The notes: generated from the letters alone by a model not told the origin. Numbered from the stretch's first letter, positions 1 to 5,594 are shown. The stretch: 8,924 bases of DNA from an uncultured Fibrobacter sp. (GCA_937891805.1 CALATK010000148.1:1-8924), one strand, 5' to 3'. A program made the numbers and translations.

Positions 1-235
1 CCAGCTTGATGTAAATCTGCGCCCCGCCTAAAAGCTTGGTCGCCGTCGGGGCAAAGTACAGCGGAGTCTCGCGGCCAATGTAGTCGCGCTGAATAATGCG
101 GAGCTCTTCCAGAAATTCCGGGTCGTGGATGTATTTGTTGAATGCCGCTTCCAGGTCGTCCAGCGGGCGACGGATGATTTCGGCAACATACTTGCCGCCG
201 AACTTGTCAAAGAAACCGTTGTCAGAGGTAATCAT
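1..235 (-). CDS. trpB: Tryptophan synthase beta subunit, N-terminal part (runs off the window)
   Basis: TrpB joins indole, channelled from TrpA, to L-serine using pyridoxal phosphate, the last step of tryptophan synthesis in the cytosol. The 78 visible residues match the family N-terminus: FDKFGGKYVAEI (residues 9-20), DDLEAAF (26-32), the DPEF...RDYIGRETPLYFAP stretch (38-63) and LGGAQIYIKL (69-78), which leads into the PLP-lysine region that is not included. Full-length TrpB is about 400 residues, so roughly a fifth is present. The ATG at 233-235 gives the expected N-terminus, but no good Shine-Dalgarno sequence precedes it. The gene is separated from trpCF by the plus-strand operon and has its own attenuator upstream (382-514). 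trpA probably follows outside the window (inference). The family assignment is clear. Confidence 0.93.
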   Translation of the reverse strand, partial: MITSDNGFFDKFGGKYVAEIIRRPLDDLEAAFNKYIHDPEFLEELRIIQRDYIGRETPLYFAPTATKLLGGAQIYIKL

Positions 236-250
236 AGTGGTTTGTAAACA

Positions 251-258
251 GTGGTTAG
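251..258 (-). repeat. CTAACCAC octamer upstream of trpB
   Basis: On the minus strand CTAACCAC lies 15 nt before the trpB start codon. The same octamer is at 8917-8924, 11 nt before the trpGD start. A related AACCACT lies directly next to the trpB ATG. It could be a shared regulatory or translation signal, or just part of the low-complexity sequence that also forms the heptads at 324-358. Two copies are not enough to decide. Confidence 0.3.
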
Positions 259-304
259 GATTTAATGTGTGATGGTCTGTTTTCAGTCGTCAGTATATAA
301 TTTG

Positions 305-317
305 GCGCCAAAGGCGC
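305..317 (-). promoter_or_regulatory. Small GC-rich hairpin in the trpB 5' leader
   Basis: GCGCC (305-309) and GGCGC (313-317) form a perfect 5-bp stem with an AAA loop. It sits between the attenuator terminator and trpB, so it would be in the read-through transcript about 70 nt before the start codon. There is no U-tract, so it is not a terminator. It could affect RNA stability or be a small dispersed repeat. Confidence 0.35.
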
Positions 318-323
318 GACTAT

Positions 324-358
324 AAGAACTCACAACTGACAACTCATCACTCATTACT
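324..358. repeat. Five degenerate 7-bp tandem units
   Basis: On the plus strand the segment reads AAGAACT, CACAACT, GACAACT, CATCACT, CATTACT: five heptamers ending in ACT with conserved A at position 2. It lies between the attenuator terminator and trpB. No protein is encoded here. It looks like a degenerate simple repeat of the kind found between genes. Confidence 0.6.
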
Positions 359-381
359 TTTTTCTGGTTAAGGGTTAAACA

Positions 382-413
382 AAAAAGGCCTTCGGGAGTC
401 CGAAAGCCTTTTT
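382..413 (-). terminator. Intrinsic terminator of the trp attenuator
   Basis: Arms 382-395 and 400-413 pair over 14 positions with one mismatch (390 against 405) around a 4-nt loop, and the stem ends in an A/T run on each strand. In the minus direction it follows the Trp-rich leader peptide and precedes trpB by about 147 nt, the place of an attenuator terminator. The minus-strand 5' arm and loop contain CGGACTC (396-402), which can instead pair with GAGTCCG (452-458) just after the leader ORF. The stem could also stop plus-strand transcripts. Confidence 0.85.
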
Positions 414-427
414 CAATTCTTGGTTGC

Positions 428-449
428 AAACACTTGATGAAAACAGCAA
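428..449 (-). repeat. Copy B of a 22-nt repeated leader motif
   Basis: This segment matches 608-629 at 19 of 22 positions. Each copy lies between a leader ORF and its terminator, which argues that the two leader units arose by duplication. Copy B is in the trp attenuator, between the antiterminator arm and the terminator. Confidence 0.7.
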
Positions 450-457
450 ACCGGACT

Positions 458-514
458 CTATTTCGTAGAGCCCCACCACCAACGGTTGAAACGGATTACT
501 GCATTCATCTTCAT
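458..514 (-). CDS. trpL: Trp leader peptide, 18 residues
   Basis: The ORF encodes MKMNAVIRFNRWWWGSTK and a TAG stop. Three consecutive TGG codons (473-481) in an 18-residue peptide are the hallmark of a trp attenuation leader, whose translation senses the supply of charged tRNA-Trp and whose product has no other known job. It lies upstream of trpB on the same strand and is followed by the pause hairpin, antiterminator arm and terminator. The stop codon lies in the second arm of the 1:2 hairpin. There is no Shine-Dalgarno sequence, and the predicted promoter would start the RNA at or next to the ATG, so translation may be leaderless. An internal ATG at 506-508 is an alternative start in the same frame. 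Confidence 0.87.
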   Translation of the reverse strand: MKMNAVIRFNRWWWGSTK

Positions 515-520
515 ATGCCA

Positions 521-549
521 AATTTAGGAAGTCACGACCCCATTGGCAA
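521..549 (-). promoter_or_regulatory. Predicted sigma70-type promoter for trpL-trpB
   Basis: On the minus strand, TTGCCA (544-549) as -35 and TAAATT (521-526) as -10 are separated by 17 bp. Transcription would begin about 6-7 nt after the -10, at or next to the trpL ATG (514). Position, spacing and the attenuator downstream support it. The -10 is only a moderate match. Confidence 0.6.
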
Positions 550-578
550 GGGATTCCTCACAAAATAACACAAAAAAT

Positions 579-607
579 AAGGCGTCGGGAACACCGAGCG
601 CCTTTTT
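579..607 (-). terminator. Terminator of the upstream leader unit
   Basis: AAGGCG (579-584) pairs with CGCCTT (599-604), and CGG (586-588) with CCG (594-596), around a 5-nt loop. A-rich and T-rich flanks give a U-tract on either strand. On the minus strand it follows the 21-residue ORF (633-698) and precedes the trpL promoter, so it would end most transcripts from the strong promoter at 711-739 or act as a second attenuator. Confidence 0.7.
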
Positions 608-629
608 AAACACTGGATGAAAATGGCAA
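608..629 (-). repeat. Copy A of the 22-nt repeated leader motif
   Basis: Matches 428-449 at 19 of 22 positions. It lies between the stop of the 21-residue ORF and the terminator at 579-607, the same relative place as copy B in the trp attenuator. Confidence 0.7.
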
Positions 630-632
630 TAC

Positions 633-698
633 CTAAATCCCTTCTTTGAGAACCTCGTCGATAGCGGCGCTAGCGTCAAAGCGGATTGCCAGTTTCAT
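633..698 (-). CDS. Small ORF (21 residues), possible second leader peptide
   Basis: The ORF begins MKLAIRF, has an Ala-rich middle (DASAAI) and ends EVLKEGI before TAG. It starts 12 nt after the -10 of a near-consensus promoter, has a weak AAG just before the ATG, and is followed by the copied 22-nt motif and a terminator. Its start resembles that of trpL (MKMNAVIRF), and the two DNA segments align over AATCCG and TT-AC. It has no Trp codon. It may be a diverged duplicate of trpL, a leader responding to another signal, or a real microprotein. One 6-nt stretch inside the ORF (666-671) is complementary to a terminator arm, which could be chance. Function unknown. Confidence 0.5.
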   Translation of the reverse strand: MKLAIRFDASAAIDEVLKEGI

Positions 699-710
699 CT
701 TAATGACTTC

Positions 711-739
711 AATATATATACTAATTCGTTGTCTGTCAA
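711..739 (-). promoter_or_regulatory. Strong predicted sigma70-type promoter
   Basis: On the minus strand, TTGACA (734-739), a perfect -35, and TATATT (711-716), one base from the -10 consensus, are exactly 17 bp apart. It is the best promoter match in the window. It points towards the 21-residue ORF, its terminator and, beyond, trpL-trpB. RNA would start about 704-705, only 6-7 nt before the small ORF. Confidence 0.75.
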
Positions 740-750
740 TGGGTTATGGC

Positions 751-785
751 GCGGTTTTTGTAAAATTTTTTTGCCAAAAAACCGC
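751..785. repeat. Imperfect inverted repeat between divergent promoters
   Basis: GCGGTTTTTG (751-760) and the near-complementary arm at 775-785 pair over 10 bp with one bulged A, around a 14-nt AT-rich loop. It lies just upstream of the strong minus-strand promoter and ahead of the plus-strand operon's likely promoter region. It may be an operator or simply AT-rich spacer; the long loop makes a terminator unlikely. Confidence 0.35.
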
Positions 786-821
786 AATTTTGGGTCTGTT
801 GAGTCCCATTTGTCGAAAATA

Positions 822-852
822 TTGCTCTTTTTTGCCGTTTTTTGCTTATATT
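822..852 (+). promoter_or_regulatory. Possible promoter for the plus-strand operon
   Basis: TTGCTC (822-827) and TATATT (847-852) could serve as -35 and -10, but the 19-bp spacer is long. An alternative is TTTGCT (841-846) with TAGTTT (863-868), spaced 16 bp. A promoter somewhere here is expected because the operon starts downstream and no plus-strand gene lies upstream in the window. The exact site is uncertain. Confidence 0.35.
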
Positions 853-885
853 TATGACGACATAGTTTAGAGTTCGTTCTTATTC

Positions 886-1052
886 AGACAGCTGGAAAAC
901 GACCAATATTTCATCGTCTAGGAATAAGGCCGATTGCTCGCACCCTGTGGTGTGGGTCGTTTGTGCCTGTTAGACGATTGGGTTACTTGGTCGTTACCTC
1001 AGCTGTTTAGGGCACTTGCGGTTCCACACCTTTTTTTGTGGCGAAAGTGCTC
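886..1052 (+). ncRNA. Highly structured RNA segment, probably the 5' leader of the envelope operon
   Basis: Pairings stack into a long rod: 886-894 with 1000-1008 (9 bp, one G-U), 898-906 with 987-995 (9 bp, perfect), an internal loop (907-912 against 979-986), 913-920 with 971-978 (8 bp, perfect), 927-930 with 965-968, and a tip hairpin 936-944 with 949-957 containing G-U pairs. A second hairpin follows: GGGCACTT (1010-1017) with 1046-1053, then CG pairs and CCACA with TGTGG around a T-rich loop. The next gene starts at 1087 and no terminator lies between, so a 5' leader is more likely than a free RNA. The rod recalls 6S RNA in outline only. I recognise no family motif from 6S, SRP, RNase P or tmRNA. 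A DNA-level palindromic element is another possibility. Confidence 0.55.
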
Positions 1053-1086
1053 CGGGTACGGCGGGCTCCGCAGTTTGAGGATGCCC

Positions 1087-2664
1087 ATGGGTAAAATCTT
1101 ATTTGGTCTGGTTTTTATGCTGGCCGCGACAGTCTCCTTTGCGGAGGGTCTTTGCGTACAGTTTTGTGTGGATTGCTCCAGAAATCCCGAAGGGGCGTCC
1201 TGTGCCAAAATCGATCAGGTGTGCGGGAACTGTCCGGCTATTTTGGATAGTATACGGCAGGATTCCATTTCTGCTGTAGCCAGGGCAGATTCTATCAAAA
1301 AAGCAATGGAAATTCGTGATTCTTTGCAAAAAGAAGATTCCGGCATGTTGGCTCAGTTGATATTGAACAACTGCAAGAGTGATTCCTGTAATTACGAGGT
1401 GACGGTCAACGAAGGCCGGTTGGGTCATGTCCGTGGCAAGAAAGGTAACAACGCGGCAAAAGCGGACTCTGTGAAGAATTCCATTTCGCTTTTGCCCCCG
1501 ATGAGCGAAGAATGTCAAGGTTTCTGTGAAATGTGTAATGCAGAACAGCAATCCGACACGATATGCTTAAAGATTGAAACCCAGTGCCGATGCAAGGCTT
1601 ATATGGAACAGGACCGCAAGTTGGCGGAAAAGGCAAAATCGGACAGTATCGCCGCTGCGGAAAAAACTTTAGCGCGGGAAAATGTTTCCCAAAAGGTTGC
1701 CGACGGCATTTTTGGCTACTGCAACAAAAAACCGGAGGCTAGTCCTTGTTCCCTTTCGGTGAACCTTGCCGGTGAAAAATTTGCTACGGTGAAAATTGTG
1801 GACTTGTCTAGCGGAAAGCAGATTGCCGTTGTCGTGGATACGGTAAAGGTTGTTGTAGAAGAACCGAAGGCCGACACCCTTGCTGATACGGCGATGGTGA
1901 CCGTGAATGAACCAAAGGCTGATACGGCTAAAACGCCAGAAAAAGTAGAGAACCCGATTCCGCCAATGCAGAAATTTTACATAGGTGTTTCGTTAGCTAT
2001 GGAAATGTTCAATGAAAAGGAAGTGGCCAACTATCGAGTAAATTCGATAGATCGTCCTTTTATTTCTTCTGGCGATGGCTTGTCTACTGATCATATTGGT
2101 GTGAGCCTAGGCTTCTTATTGCGGTGGTATCTATACCGGTTTGGCTCGTTCCAGACGGGGTTAAACGTCCTATTCCATCACGGTGATTATACAATCGACG
2201 AAGATGACTTGTATATCTATAATATTGGCCGAGGCGATGGTGAAATTGATTACTATACGATAATGGCGGAAATCCCATTGCAATTCCGTTTTGGAATCCC
2301 ACTTGGGAAAATAACGCATGTGAGCCCATTTGTAAGTATCTCCACGCATATTCGTAAACCGATTTATGCATGGTTGAACCATTATTATGCGGACTGGGAT
2401 TGGACTGTTCAGGATTACGACTACTATAGTGGTCAATATTACAATTACACCCAAAGTTCAGAAACATCTTACGAATACTGGGGAGAAGCGTCTTATGCCG
2501 ATTGGGAATTTGTTGATTACCTGGGAATCGGCTTGGAACTCTACCGTTATGTGACGATACAGTGGCAAATTCTGGTGGCCTCGATCCGAACAAATGTGGA
2601 TGAAATAGAAGCCTACCATAACGGAATTGACACGTGGCGGCTGAATCTAGATGTTGCCTGGTAA
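1087..2664 (+). CDS. Exported Cys-rich protein with a C-terminal outer-membrane beta-barrel-like domain
   Basis: The product (525 residues) is not one I can name. Residues 1-19 are a signal peptide with a likely cut after VSFA. Two related periplasmic modules follow: CxxxCxxCx8CxKIxxxCxxC at 23-49, then a helical DSI/ADS-rich stretch and a Cys pair at 96/101; the same order recurs at 143-169 with Cys 212/221, a period of about 120 residues. A Thr/Pro/Glu hinge holds two EPKADT copies (259-264 and 275-280). From about residue 297 the chain alternates like a beta-barrel (FYIGVSLAM, GVSLGFLLRWYLYRFG, IPLQFRFGIPLG) and ends in an aromatic residue (DVAW), as many outer-membrane proteins do. An acidic, Tyr/Trp-rich loop lies near 436-475. 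The start at 1087 has GAGG 6 nt upstream; the in-frame extension to 934 would run through the structured RNA and bury the signal peptide. First gene of a four-gene operon. Confidence 0.75.
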   Translation: MGKILFGLVFMLAATVSFAEGLCVQFCVDCSRNPEGASCAKIDQVCGNCPAILDSIRQDSISAVARADSIKKAMEIRDSLQKEDSGMLAQLILNNCKSDSCNYEVTVNEGRLGHVRGKKGNNAAKADSVKNSISLLPPMSEECQGFCEMCNAEQQSDTICLKIETQCRCKAYMEQDRKLAEKAKSDSIAAAEKTLARENVSQKVADGIFGYCNKKPEASPCSLSVNLAGEKFATVKIVDLSSGKQIAVVVDTVKVVVEEPKADTLADTAMVTVNEPKADTAKTPEKVENPIPPMQKFYIGVSLAMEMFNEKEVANYRVNSIDRPFISSGDGLSTDHIGVSLGFLLRWYLYRFGSFQTGLNVLFHHGDYTIDEDDLYIYNIGRGDGEIDYYTIMAEIPLQFRFGIPLGKITHVSPFVSISTHIRKPIYAWLNHYYADWDWTVQDYDYYSGQYYNYTQSSETSYEYWGEASYADWEFVDYLGIGLELYRYVTIQWQILVASIRTNVDEIEAYHNGIDTWRLNLDVAW

Positions 2665-2677
2665 TGGGGAGGGAAAA

Positions 2678-3544
2678 ATGAAAGCACTTAAATACATAGC
2701 TCTGTTAATGTTTGTGTTCCTCTTTGTTGCCTGCAGTGAGGAAAGCCCTTTTGAGGTTGCCGAAGAGGATTTAAATGAAGCCGAAGAGCTTGCTCAGCAG
2801 AAATATAACGAAAGCAAAAGGGCGGAGAATTCTGTGAGCGAAGAAGAAAAATGCCGCAGGGGCATAAGTACTTATAGTGATGACTACTGTTGTACATATT
2901 ATGGAGAGCGGTGTAGTTATTATTCTAGCTCTAGCTATAGCTATATGAGTGACGCGGATAAGTGTTATTATGGTACGGGTGACTATAGCGCTGATTACTG
3001 CTGCACTTATTATGGTTATCAGTGCGCCTATGTTTACGGCAGTTCGTCATCAAGGTACAGTAGTTCTTCTTACTATTCTAGTGGTTCCAGTGCAAAAACT
3101 GAGGTTGCAGAGGCTCACACCATCAAAAGTAAAACGATGAAGTTTACACTTACGTATTATAAGCAAAAAACATCTGGTTGGGATAACGTCTTTGGCTCGT
3201 CATATACGGATGGAGACCCTATGTTTAGTTTCCGTATAGACTTTATTGCATCGGGAGGACAGGTTTCAACACATAATACAGGAAAAATCCTCTCTCTAAG
3301 TGATAAGGGCACGTGGAGTGGTGAGAAAAGCGTGACGATTGATGTTCCGATAGCAACCCAAGATATCAAAATTTGTCCTAGTATTGTTGATGACGATTTG
3401 ACGGATTCGGGAAATGATGTGATGACTTCAGGTAATTGCTATACAAAATATAATGTCGGGTATTTGAATGATTACACCGATGTTTTGCAAAATGATAATA
3501 CAGCAAAACACTATGACCTTGAATGGGAATGGTACCTGTATTAA
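2678..3544 (+). CDS. Cys-repeat lipoprotein of unknown function
   Basis: The 288-residue product starts with a lipoprotein signal ending FVAC (Cys19); the following Ser, not Asp, would favour the outer membrane by the Lol rule known from Escherichia coli. An acidic helical stretch (20-58) is followed by two Cys repeats of identical spacing, CX11CCX6C, at 59-79 and 96-116, both containing DYCCTYYG. They are joined and followed by Ser/Tyr-rich linkers (81-90 and 120-138). The C-terminal part (about 145-288) looks like a beta-sandwich with Asp-rich turns (DGDPMFSF at 178-185, DDDLTDSGND at 238-247), loosely like a calcium-binding C2 fold; this is a guess. GGGGAGGG lies 4 nt before the ATG, and the gap to the upstream gene is 13 bp. 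The longer in-frame start at 2651 overlaps the previous gene and spoils the signal. Confidence 0.75.
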   Translation: MKALKYIALLMFVFLFVACSEESPFEVAEEDLNEAEELAQQKYNESKRAENSVSEEEKCRRGISTYSDDYCCTYYGERCSYYSSSSYSYMSDADKCYYGTGDYSADYCCTYYGYQCAYVYGSSSSRYSSSSYYSSGSSAKTEVAEAHTIKSKTMKFTLTYYKQKTSGWDNVFGSSYTDGDPMFSFRIDFIASGGQVSTHNTGKILSLSDKGTWSGEKSVTIDVPIATQDIKICPSIVDDDLTDSGNDVMTSGNCYTKYNVGYLNDYTDVLQNDNTAKHYDLEWEWYLY

Positions 3545-3553
3545 GGAGCGTTG

Positions 3554-4123
3554 ATGAAAAGTTTTATTACTTGTGCAATTCTCTTGGCAAGCATGGTTCT
3601 TACATCTTGTGCAACCGTGTTTCCGGTTCATAATCCTGATATGAACCGCGATGAATATGCGGGCTTGATTGCTGCCGAAAGTGAACGTACGGTCTGCTAT
3701 GAAAAAGGCTTTCGGGGCGGCATGTTGTTCTTGGATTTTGTTCTAGGAGCACCCTTTCTTTGGACGCCGCTGATTTTTGATGCGGCCACAGGAAAGTACA
3801 CCGCCTATTATTACCATCATAACCGATGCGAAAAATATAAGGCCGAAGAACGCCATGCAAGGTATTCGCAGCAGTATCCGCAGGCCAAGCAAGAAGAAGT
3901 CAGGACGCTGAGTGAGCCAGATCCGGCTTATGTTGCACCAGTCGCACCTGCCGCTTCACCGTCTAAACCCGTAGAAAGCGAACCTCGTGAGGAGGCTGCG
4001 AAAGAAAAGATGCCTGCTCCAGTTGAGAAATCGCCTGCGGTAAAAGAAGAACCTTCTGTTCCGATTAAGGAAGAGGCTCCTGCCCCTGTAAAAGAAGAGG
4101 ACGAATACGAAGATTTGTATTAA
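3554..4123 (+). CDS. Small lipoprotein with a Pro/Glu/Lys-rich tail
   Basis: The 189-residue product has a clear lipobox LTSC (Cys19) after a short hydrophobic segment. Residues 48-92 hold two further cysteines that could pair and a hydrophobic, glycine-containing stretch (GGMLFLDFVLGAPFLW and on, 55-80) ending DAATGKY. This layout is common in small lipoproteins, where the stretch may insert in or lie on a membrane. From about residue 96 the chain is charged and low in complexity, with repeated APVKEE/PSVPIKEE-type units (about 145-181), like a spacer crossing or binding the cell wall. AAGGAG sits 5 nt before the ATG and overlaps the end of the upstream gene's stop codon. A TTG at 3551 is a poorer start. 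I do not recognise the family. Confidence 0.72.
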   Translation: MKSFITCAILLASMVLTSCATVFPVHNPDMNRDEYAGLIAAESERTVCYEKGFRGGMLFLDFVLGAPFLWTPLIFDAATGKYTAYYYHHNRCEKYKAEERHARYSQQYPQAKQEEVRTLSEPDPAYVAPVAPAASPSKPVESEPREEAAKEKMPAPVEKSPAVKEEPSVPIKEEAPAPVKEEDEYEDLY

Positions 4124-4134
4124 AGAGGACCAAC

Positions 4135-5526
4135 ATGAAAAGACTTTCTTTCAAGTACATTGCAGGAGCACTCACCCTCCTTGGCGCTTTATTACAGGCT
4201 TGCTCCGGCGAGAACGGGGCCGATGGTCGCGATGCCGAAGAAGTGAACGTGGACTCGCTTGCCACGGCCATCAGGTCCGAGGTGACGGAGTCCCTTTGGG
4301 ACACCCTTTACGCGAAACCGTATGTGGATACCGTCTATAAAATCCTCTTTGACAATGCTTTCGGTACGGCATGGATGGATTCCACCAGGCAAGCGCTGGT
4401 TGATAGCCTCAAGCAGGCGGACTACGATTCGCTCTATGCAGCTCTTTACGATTCCGTCTATTACGACATTTACAGCCAAAGCGTCATAAAGCAATTACAG
4501 GGATATACGTGGACCGTCAAAGAAGAGATTAATCTTGCCTTTGCAAACCAGTACCCGCTGATGTACAAGGATTATGTGAATAGTAGTGGCGATATCTATC
4601 CGGTGCCTGTATCCGTAATAGTCCGCAATGCATGTCCTTCAGTCATATCCATTTTTGACACTGGGCCTTGCAGCTGGAAAAAAATCATGGTCAAGGCCTG
4701 GATCACCGACTGGACGGATACGGGAAGTGTTTCTGGCATTGTGAATGCCGACACAACGGATGTATTCGCTCCGCCCTTAACCTTTGACATGACTAAAGCT
4801 GTCAAACTTACCGCTCCCGAAAAGGTCAATATCCAGATTCGTGCCTACGCACTGGAAAACGACCATGAAATCCTGTTCTATTCCGCATCCGAGCCGACCA
4901 CACTCTACCCCGTGCAGGTCAATGGCAGTGAACTACAAGGTGTGAAAAACAGAAACTGGTGGTATGGAGTTTGGGTCACTCCCAACATGGATTCCATTCC
5001 GAACATCCTGAACGACCTGAAGAAGAAACTTCCGGAAGGCTCCGTAAAAGTTTACCAGAAATACAGCGACGACGAAACCATCGCCGAAAGTTCCAAGCGC
5101 GTCGTCAAGGCAGTCTACGAAGTCTTGCAGGCAAGAAAAATCACTTATCTCCAGAACAACGGTGCAGGAAGTACAGGACAAAAAATAAACTACCCCATCG
5201 AGGTCCTCCGAAGCCGCGACGGTCTGTGCATCGAAACTGCTGTTCTGTTCGCATCCATCCTGGAGGCACTGGGAATGCAGGTTTTCATTGTCAACATCCC
5301 TGGACACGCTTTTGTAGGGTGGCGCACTGACGAGAATAGTAATACATTGGATTTTGTGGAGACAACGCTGATTGGTGGAACTTCGACATTTGCCTATGCG
5401 AACAGTTCGGGCATTGAAAAGTTCAATGAACAGCTTGATGCGGGCAACTTCGAATCCGGCGATGCGGAACTGATTGACATTGAGGCCGTCCGCGAGTACG
5501 GTATTATGCCCAACGATATTCCGTAG
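4135..5526 (+). CDS. Lipoprotein with a transglutaminase-like (Cys-His-Asp) domain
   Basis: The 463-residue product has a lipobox LQAC (Cys23) followed by a collagen-like GENGADGRD tract. A helical DS-rich region (about 37-125) and a beta-rich region (about 125-285) come next. The C-terminal domain (about 290-440) fits the transglutaminase-like fold: RDGLCIETAVLFASILEALGM puts the likely nucleophile at Cys365, GHAFVGW the His at 391, and LDFVETT the Asp at 406. Members of this superfamily act as crosslinking enzymes, amidases or cysteine proteases, so the substrate cannot be stated. It probably works on the outer side of the inner membrane or on the outer membrane. GAGGA lies 5 nt upstream of the ATG and the gap to the previous gene is 11 bp. 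It is the last gene of the operon, followed by a terminator. Confidence 0.82.
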   Translation: MKRLSFKYIAGALTLLGALLQACSGENGADGRDAEEVNVDSLATAIRSEVTESLWDTLYAKPYVDTVYKILFDNAFGTAWMDSTRQALVDSLKQADYDSLYAALYDSVYYDIYSQSVIKQLQGYTWTVKEEINLAFANQYPLMYKDYVNSSGDIYPVPVSVIVRNACPSVISIFDTGPCSWKKIMVKAWITDWTDTGSVSGIVNADTTDVFAPPLTFDMTKAVKLTAPEKVNIQIRAYALENDHEILFYSASEPTTLYPVQVNGSELQGVKNRNWWYGVWVTPNMDSIPNILNDLKKKLPEGSVKVYQKYSDDETIAESSKRVVKAVYEVLQARKITYLQNNGAGSTGQKINYPIEVLRSRDGLCIETAVLFASILEALGMQVFIVNIPGHAFVGWRTDENSNTLDFVETTLIGGTSTFAYANSSGIEKFNEQLDAGNFESGDAELIDIEAVREYGIMPNDIP

Positions 5527-5556
5527 TAAACATTTCTAGATGTTTCCAAAAGGCAA

Positions 5557-5594
5557 AAACCGCCGACTCAATCAAAGTTGACGGTTTCTTTTTT
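5557..5594. terminator. Bidirectional terminator between convergent operons
   Basis: AAACCG (5557-5562) pairs with CGGTTT (5582-5587), and CGACT (5564-5568) with AGTTG (5576-5580, one G-U), with one mismatch and a 7-nt loop. A T-run follows on the plus strand (5588-5594), and the A-run at 5555-5559 gives one on the minus strand. It sits 30 bp after the transglutaminase-like gene and 22 bp after the end of trpCF on the other strand. Confidence 0.88.

Larger units (their letters stand above)
382..514 (-). promoter_or_regulatory. Tryptophan attenuator (leader RNA) controlling trpB
   Basis: The parts of a ribosome-mediated attenuator are in order on the minus strand. Trp codons lie at 473-481. 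Next comes a 1:2 hairpin (arms 466-472 and 453-460, loop 461-465, one bulged base). GAGTCCG (452-458) can pair instead with CGGACTC (396-402) in the terminator, a 7-bp antiterminator. The terminator itself is 382-413. The expected logic is that a ribosome stalled at the Trp codons covers the first arm, freeing the second arm to block the terminator, so trpB is transcribed. With charged tRNA-Trp plentiful, the 1:2 hairpin forms and the terminator wins. The pairings are seen in the sequence; the mechanism is the established model for trp and his attenuators. Confidence 0.85.

Noticed and set aside
646..870. Plus-strand 74-residue ORF.
   Set aside because: It overlaps the minus-strand promoter and small ORF, has no Shine-Dalgarno sequence and resembles no protein; the DNA is better explained as regulatory.
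966..980. GTTAGAC, resembling the core site of an integron attC.
   Set aside because: The partner core RYYYAAC is missing at the expected place, no integrase is present, and the segment is explained by the pairing 913-920 with 971-978.
934..1086. In-frame N-terminal extension of the barrel protein from the ATG-like start at 934.
   Set aside because: It would place 51 residues before an obvious signal peptide and translate the structured RNA; the ATG at 1087 has GAGG 6 nt upstream.
3551..3553. TTG start for the small lipoprotein.
   Set aside because: It lies only 2 nt after AAGGAG; the ATG at 3554 is better spaced and gives a normal lipoprotein signal.
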